A stretch of DNA of 7,938 nt from an uncultured delta proteobacterium. Its GTDB lineage: Bacteria; Myxococcota_A; Polyangia; Polyangiales; Ga0077539. The notes under the pieces are model-generated. The model saw only the letters and a program-made list of their open reading frames with translations. It did not search any database and was not told the DNA's origin. A program made the position numbers and the translations under genes. Positions 4,933-7,938 of this stretch are shown piece after piece (the stretch's first letter is position 1; each line of letters begins with the position of its first letter). The stretch lies in the NCBI GenBank assembly GCA_903860995.1, contig CAIOSS010000233.1, positions 1-7,938 of the forward strand. The letters are read 5' to 3'.

Positions 4933-7900
4933 ATGTCGACGGCCAACCCCCAGCGCCTCGGTCGATACATCGTCACGCGGCGCCTCGGGGTGGGCGGCAT
5001 GGCGGAGGTCTTCCTCGCCCGCTCGCGCGGCGCGGAGGGCGTCGACAAGTCCCTGGTGGTCAAGCGCATCCTCCCGGACTTCGCGGAGAACCCGCATTTC
5101 CGAACGATGTTCGTCGACGAGGCGCGGGTCGCGATGCGGCTCAACCACCCCAACCTCGTGCAGGTGTACGGCTTCGAGTCCGACGGCCCGACCCTCCTGC
5201 TCATCATGGAGCACGTCGACGGGCCCGACCTCGGGCTGCTGCTCGCGACGGCCCACCGCGCGGGCGAGAAGGTCCCCTACGCGGTCGCCGCGCACGTGCT
5301 GCGGGAGCTCTCGCGCGCCCTCCACTACGCCCACGAGCGCCTCGACGAGCAGGGCCGCGCCCTCGAGATCGTCCACCGCGACGTGTCCCCTGCCAACGTG
5401 CTGCTCTCCTACGAAGGGGCGGTGAAGCTCGGCGATTTCGGCATCGCCCACGCGCGCTCGGCGTCGTTCACCGAGACCGGTCTCGTCCAGGGCAAGTACG
5501 GTTACATGGCCCCCGAGCAGGCCCGCGGCGAGCCCGTCGACCGGCGCGCCGACGTCTTCGCGCTCGGCGTGGTGCTCCTCGAGCTCCTCCTCGGGCGGCC
5601 GTGGTTCGCCGACGTCCCTGACGCGCACTCCCTCCTCGCCCAGGTGCGCGAGGGCCAGCTGCCCGACCCCGACGTGCTGGTGCCCGACGCCCCGGAGGCC
5701 CTGCGTGCCGTCGTGCGCCGCGCGATGCGCCCCCGCGCCGACGAGCGCTACGCCACGGCGCGCGAGGTGGCCGTCTCGCTCAACGGCTTCCTGCACATGG
5801 CCGAGCAGCAGGCCGACGCGATCACCCTCGAGCAGTTCGTCGAGAAGATCATGCCCCGCCGGCGCGCGAGCAGCTCGCCCGCGTCGCTGTCGTCGCGGCC
5901 GCCCCCGCCGGCGTACAGCTCGCTCCCGACCGTGGGGCCGGGCTCGCTCATGCCCGACCACTTCGGCGCGGCGATGGACGGCGTCGGGCGCACCATGCTC
6001 GCGTTCGACCCCTACGCGAGCGTGACCCAGCCCGAGCTGATGCTGCTCTCGGACATCTCGGCGCCCCGCGCGCCCCGCGTCGACGCCGTCGGCGCCGTGC
6101 GCGAGCGCGTCAACGTGGCGGTCATCGTCGGGCGCATGTCCCGGCCGGCCCACTCGCCCGAGACCCGCGCCCTCGTCTCCCTCATCGACGCCCTCGCCTT
6201 CAAGGCCGCCGCCACCCTCGAGTGGAACGGCGACGACCGCTTCACCCTCCTCGTCGGCGTGCTCCGCCCGCAGGTCGACGACCCCCTCCGCGCCGCGCGC
6301 CTGGCGCTCGACCTCCTCGACGCCGCGCGCACCCTCGCGGCCGACCTCGAGAGCGTCGACGAGGCCCTCGTCGAGCTCGCGCCCACCCTCGGCCTCGGGC
6401 TCGCCCGCGGGCTCGTGGCCTGCGCCTTCGACCCCGACGGCGTCCCGATGCGCTTCGAGCCCGTCGACGACGCGCTGCCCATCGCCAACGGCCTCGCCGC
6501 CGCCGCGCGCCCCGGCGAGGCCCTCCTCGGCGCAGCGCTCGCGCGCTTCGTCCGCCGCGCCTTCGTGCTGCGCGAGGCCCCCTCCCGGGGCCCCCGGGCC
6601 TGGGCGCTCGAGCGCATGCGGGGGCGCTCCGAGCGCGACGCCTCGGCGGAGGTACAGGGCTTCGGGCTGCTCGGGCGCGAGGTCGCGATGGGGGAGCTAC
6701 GCGACGCCTACGGCGCCGTGATCTTCACCGAGCTCGGAGCGGCGCGGCGGGTGGTGGGCGAGCTCGGCATCGGCAAGTCCACTCTGCTGGGCGCCTTCGC
6801 CGAGGGGCTCCTGGCCGGCCCCGCGCCCACCCGGGTGCTCCGCGTCGAGGCCTCGCTCGGCACGAGCCGCGTGCCCTTCGCCCTCATCACGCAGCTCCTC
6901 CACCAGTTGCTGGTGCTCCAGCGCGACGCCGAGCCGCTGCTTCCCTCGGACCTCGTCGACCGCGAGGTGCTCGGCCGCGCGCTCGACCGCGCCGTGCAGC
7001 GCTGGGGCGCCGGCACCCTCGGGCGGCGGGCGGCGGTGCGGGCGCTGCGCTCCTGCCTGGGGCTCGACCCCCACGACGAGTCCGCCGAGACGGCGATCAC
7101 CCGCGAGCTCGCGCTGGTGCTGCGCCCGATGCTCTCGGAGACCGCCCACGACGGGCCGCTGGTGCTGCTGCTCGACGGCCTCGAGCTGGCCGACTCGCCC
7201 AGCCGCGCGCTGGTGGCCGACCTCGCCCGGCGCCCGCCCGGGTCGCCGGTGCTGGTGGTGCTCGCGCTGCGCGACGACGACGCGCTCCAGGGCGAGCTCG
7301 GCGGCGTGCCGGAGATCGTCGTGGGGCCGCTCGACGGCGAGGCGCGGCGCAGGCTCATCGCGCAGTCCCTCGGGGCCGACCACGCGAGCGACGCGCTGGT
7401 GCAGGAGGTCAGCGCGGTGGTGGGCGGCAACCCCCTCGCGATGCTGGAGATGATCGAGGCGCTGAGCGAGCGCGACCGGGTGCGCGCGCGGGCGCAGCTC
7501 GACGGCGCGGGGGAGATCGTCGCCGACCTGGTCACCGACGACCGCGGCGAGGCCCTGCTGCCCGGCACCCTCGACGAGGTGCTCGCGGCCCGCATCGACG
7601 CGCTGCCGCCGTCGAGCCGCGCGCTGCTCCGGTGGTGCGCCCTCTGCGAGGCCGAGCTCACCCGCCCGGTGGTCGACGCCCTCGGCGGCCCGGAGGGTCC
7701 GCGGGTGCGCGCGCGGCTGGTGACCGACGGCATCCTGGTCGAGACCTCGGGCGCGGCGGAGGCGGCCCCGGTGCTCTCCTTCGCGCACGCGGCGCTGCGC
7801 CGGCTGCTGCGCGCGGCGGTCGACCCGACGGCGCTGCCGGCGATGCACGCGCGGCTGGCAGAGGTGCTCGAGCGCCAGGGCGTGAGCGCGGTCGGGGCGG

Positions 7901-7938
7901 CGCGGCACCACACGGCGCTGGCGGTGCACCGCGAGGCC
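4933..7938 (+). CDS. Ser/Thr protein kinase fused to degenerate cyclase-like domain and STAND/AAA-type ATPase (partial, 3' end beyond window)
   Basis: A signalling protein, 1002 codons to the window edge with no stop. An in-frame TGA at 4909-4911 makes ATG 4933 the first possible start; there is no Shine-Dalgarno. The Hanks kinase domain spans about 10-290: glycine loop LGVGGMAEV (18-26), catalytic Lys44, helix-C Glu63, HRDVSPAN (Asp150, Asn155), DFG (Asp168) and APE (193-195). Essential residues are intact, so it should be active; possible activation-loop phosphosites are Ser176, Ser178, Thr180 and Thr182. A Pro/Ser-rich linker (about 306-390) follows. Residues 392-566 resemble a class III nucleotide cyclase (NGDD 432-435, VDDALPIANGLAAAARPGE 511-529) with lost catalytic residues. 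The ATPase starts at LGRE (580-583): Walker A GELGIGKS (609-616), Walker B-like LVLLLDG (Asp748) and GGNPL (831-835), then a winged-helix-like part. No membrane segment is seen, so it is probably cytosolic. Similar proteins continue into TPR-like repeats; that is beyond this window. PknK-like and kinase/cyclase fusion proteins are the nearest relatives I can suggest. Confidence 0.9.
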   Translation, partial: MSTANPQRLGRYIVTRRLGVGGMAEVFLARSRGAEGVDKSLVVKRILPDFAENPHFRTMFVDEARVAMRLNHPNLVQVYGFESDGPTLLLIMEHVDGPDLGLLLATAHRAGEKVPYAVAAHVLRELSRALHYAHERLDEQGRALEIVHRDVSPANVLLSYEGAVKLGDFGIAHARSASFTETGLVQGKYGYMAPEQARGEPVDRRADVFALGVVLLELLLGRPWFADVPDAHSLLAQVREGQLPDPDVLVPDAPEALRAVVRRAMRPRADERYATAREVAVSLNGFLHMAEQQADAITLEQFVEKIMPRRRASSSPASLSSRPPPPAYSSLPTVGPGSLMPDHFGAAMDGVGRTMLAFDPYASVTQPELMLLSDISAPRAPRVDAVGAVRERVNVAVIVGRMSRPAHSPETRALVSLIDALAFKAAATLEWNGDDRFTLLVGVLRPQVDDPLRAARLALDLLDAARTLAADLESVDEALVELAPTLGLGLARGLVACAFDPDGVPMRFEPVDDALPIANGLAAAARPGEALLGAALARFVRRAFVLREAPSRGPRAWALERMRGRSERDASAEVQGFGLLGREVAMGELRDAYGAVIFTELGAARRVVGELGIGKSTLLGAFAEGLLAGPAPTRVLRVEASLGTSRVPFALITQLLHQLLVLQRDAEPLLPSDLVDREVLGRALDRAVQRWGAGTLGRRAAVRALRSCLGLDPHDESAETAITRELALVLRPMLSETAHDGPLVLLLDGLELADSPSRALVADLARRPPGSPVLVVLALRDDDALQGELGGVPEIVVGPLDGEARRRLIAQSLGADHASDALVQEVSAVVGGNPLAMLEMIEALSERDRVRARAQLDGAGEIVADLVTDDRGEALLPGTLDEVLAARIDALPPSSRALLRWCALCEAELTRPVVDALGGPEGPRVRARLVTDGILVETSGAAEAAPVLSFAHAALRRLLRAAVDPTALPAMHARLAEVLERQGVSAVGAARHHTALAVHREA

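Noticed and set aside
4870..6153. Long minus-strand open frames over the kinase gene (also 6697-7929)
   Set aside because: Both are antisense to the intact kinase frame and give biased His/Arg/Glu or Ser/Arg-rich proteins without motifs.
4933..7938. Assignment of the kinase to a TOMM (thiazole/oxazole-modified microcin) cluster
   Set aside because: The module order is similar to TOMM kinase/cyclase fusions, but no precursor peptide, cyclodehydratase or dehydrogenase of such a cluster is present here; the neighbours are ordinary amino-acid genes.
1..7938. Mobile elements, CRISPR arrays, tRNA or rRNA genes
   Set aside because: No transposase or integrase motifs, terminal repeats, regularly spaced repeats or tRNA/rRNA-like segments were seen on either strand.

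Overview
This 7.9 kb window is very GC-rich DNA (codon third positions are almost all G or C). It comes from a chromosome whose gene style points to the Myxococcota (myxobacteria and relatives). The main clue is a large cytosolic Hanks-type Ser/Thr kinase with the HRDVSPxN catalytic loop common in that phylum, fused to regulatory modules. The taxon is inferred from style, not proven.

Layout. Two gene groups diverge from a control region at about 2229-2433. Leftward (minus strand) runs a complete pyruvate kinase gene (825-2228). It is followed by a multi-pass membrane protein of unknown function (1-828), whose GTG start overlaps the pyk stop and which runs off the left edge. Rightward (plus strand) runs a complete cystathionine beta-synthase (2434-3843). 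Sixteen bases later comes an NAD-dependent short-chain dehydrogenase that closely resembles SDR-type L-threonine 3-dehydrogenase (3860-4882). After a 50-base gap comes a giant kinase gene (4933 to beyond 7938), open at the right edge. The divergent region holds a clean 17-base palindrome, GTTATCCC-C-GGGATAAC, a good operator candidate.

How the genes may work together. Pyruvate kinase supplies pyruvate. Cystathionine beta-synthase condenses serine with homocysteine. The threonine-dehydrogenase-like enzyme would open threonine breakdown toward glycine and acetyl-CoA, and glycine feeds serine and one-carbon units. The left and centre are therefore a small central-carbon and Ser/Thr/sulfur amino-acid neighbourhood. 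The kinase is probably a separate signalling gene, with its own weak promoter candidate and almost no leader.

Most interesting content. The kinase combines, in one soluble chain, a kinase domain, a Pro/Ser linker, a cyclase-like domain that has lost key catalytic residues, and a STAND/AAA-type ATPase with an altered Walker B. Synonymous codon use shifts from C-ending to G-ending roughly where the cyclase-like module meets the ATPase module. No mobile element, CRISPR array, tRNA or rRNA was seen. Most of the window is ordinary housekeeping sequence.
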